From Flavobacterium sp. (GTDB taxonomy: Bacteria > Bacteroidota > Bacteroidia > Flavobacteriales > Flavobacteriaceae), in contig JADKBW010000027.1 of the NCBI GenBank assembly GCA_016714905.1, forward strand, positions 1-29,703: a stretch of 29,703 nt of DNA, read 5' to 3'. Below the pieces are notes generated by a model, which saw only the letters and a program-made list of their open reading frames with translations, had not been told where the DNA came from and did no database searches. Both the position numbers and the translations under genes were made by a program. Each line of letters starts with the position of its first letter. Within the stretch, counting starts at the first letter, position 1. This document shows positions 29,063 to 29,703 of the stretch, piece after piece.

Positions 29063-29081
29063 ACAACGTACAACTCCAATT

Positions 29082-29312
29082 ATGCTTTCCAAAATACTAC
29101 GCTTTCCTTTTATTATATTAATCCGATTTTACCAAGTCGCGATTTCGCCATTTACCCCAGCGGCCTGTCGATTTGAACCAACTTGTTCACATTACAGCTT
29201 GAAAGCGATCAAAACGCATGGTGTCTTTAAAGGAGGTTGGCTGGCAATTAAGAGAATAAGTAGTTGTCACCCTTGGGGAAAAAGTGGCTATGATCCGGTT
29301 CCTAAAAAGTAG
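29082..29312 (+). CDS. yidD: Membrane protein insertion efficiency factor YidD
   Basis: YidD is a small inner-membrane-associated protein thought to help YidC insert membrane proteins. The 76-residue protein has the typical amphipathic N-terminus (PFIILIRFYQVAISPFTP) and conserved Cys motifs CRFEPTCSHY (29-38) and SSCHPWG (60-66), ending GYDPVPKK. It lies 81 bases after cysS and 79 bases before lgt, on the same strand. Its place next to lgt, another membrane biogenesis gene, fits its role. Confidence 0.96.
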   Translation: MLSKILRFPFIILIRFYQVAISPFTPAACRFEPTCSHYSLKAIKTHGVFKGGWLAIKRISSCHPWGKSGYDPVPKK

Positions 29313-29336
29313 GAGGCTACAAAGATTCCCGCGCTT

Positions 29337-29369
29337 TTGCGTAAACTCTACCAAAATTCTTTATTTTTA
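29337..29369 (+). promoter_or_regulatory. Possible lgt promoter
   Basis: TTG (29337-29339), a 22-base spacer and TATTTTTA (29362-29369) match the Bacteroidota promoter except for the last base. The lgt ATG is 22 bases downstream. Confidence 0.35.
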
Positions 29370-29391
29370 CAAAAATATAAACCCCAAAGTT

Positions 29392-29703
29392 ATGTCTTTA
29401 CCCTTATCAATTGTCTGGAATCCCACGGAAGGAATCGATCTTGGTTTTTTTGTTATCAGATATTACAGTTTGATGTTTGTTATTGCATTCGGACTAGGAT
29501 GGTACATCATGAAGCATATTTTTGAACGCGAAAATGAATCATTAGAAAAGCTAGATTCTTTATTTATTTGGACGGTTTTAGCGACATTACTTGGCGCAAG
29601 ATTAGGACATGTTTTCTTTTATGATTGGGAATATTATAGCAATCACCTATCAGAAATATTACTGCCATTCCGATTCGACCCTACTTTTGAATTTACTGGT
29701 TTT
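29392..29703 (+). CDS. lgt: Prolipoprotein diacylglyceryl transferase (partial, cut by the window end)
   Basis: Lgt moves diacylglycerol from phosphatidylglycerol to the lipobox Cys of prelipoproteins, the first step of lipoprotein maturation. The 104 codons visible are in one frame. They begin MSLPLSIVWNPTEGIDLGFF, then VIRYYSLMFVIAFGLGWYIM (the N-terminal membrane segment with the conserved Arg-Tyr-Tyr), and LFIWTVLATLLGARLGHVFFYDWEYY (with the conserved GARLGHVFFY block). The long C-terminal part with further membrane segments lies outside. Among likely clients is the lipoprotein dismutase encoded earlier in the window. Confidence 0.95.
   Translation, partial: MSLPLSIVWNPTEGIDLGFFVIRYYSLMFVIAFGLGWYIMKHIFERENESLEKLDSLFIWTVLATLLGARLGHVFFYDWEYYSNHLSEILLPFRFDPTFEFTGF

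Noticed and set aside
29008..29069. Terminator of cysS
   Set aside because: The stem is strong but no T run follows either arm, so I list it as a repeat hairpin only.

Overview
The window looks like chromosomal DNA from a member of the Bacteroidota, most likely Flavobacteriaceae and probably Flavobacterium or a close relative. The evidence is low GC content, several promoters with the Bacteroidota -7 element TAnnTTTG and few obvious Shine-Dalgarno sites. It also includes a giant surface protein with a type IX secretion (T9SS) type B sorting domain, and the gene order birA / rsfS-ftsH-LUD-cdsA-psd-ACBP-sod, which I recall from flavobacterial genomes.

Layout. 1-3094: end of a type I secretion cassette (ABC exporter, HlyD-like adaptor, TolC-like channel), carrying many frameshifts. 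3151-5143: an O-antigen ligase/polymerase-like membrane protein with a C-terminal TPR region, also frameshifted. 5155-5883 (minus): biotin protein ligase. 5977-11495 (plus): ribosome silencing factor, FtsH, a LUD protein, CDP-diacylglycerol synthase, phosphatidylserine decarboxylase, acyl-CoA-binding protein and a lipoprotein superoxide dismutase. From the LUD gene on, these are packed with tiny gaps or overlaps, so membrane lipid synthesis is probably co-expressed. 11528-14161 (minus): intact valS, convergent with sod across a shared terminator. 14495-14932: secreted DUF1573 protein. 15000-16321 (minus): PDZ-containing retropepsin-like protein. 16443-17636: class I aminotransferase. 17780-25900 (minus): about 2,700-codon repeat adhesin with a 13-unit tandem array. 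26055-29703: folE, a four-helix-bundle (S23/IVP) gene in a repeat-rich setting, cysS, yidD and the start of lgt.

The reading frame is broken at many places, including inside the normally essential ftsH and cysS, so at least part of this is probably sequence or assembly error. The breaks are denser in 1-5 kb and in the adhesin than in the housekeeping middle, so true decay of the secretion/ligase cluster remains possible. I merged fragments into single genes where the protein family makes the join clear.

The least explained signals are in the intergenic DNA. There are three copies of a 70-103 bp element with conserved ends and a central stem whose sequence changes while pairing is kept. An inverted 23-bp repeat flanks the four-helix-bundle gene and recurs upstream of valS. 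A strong hairpin with a 14-bp tandem repeat lies between cysS and yidD. I did not find a convincing new defence system, CRISPR array, tRNA, rRNA or transposase.
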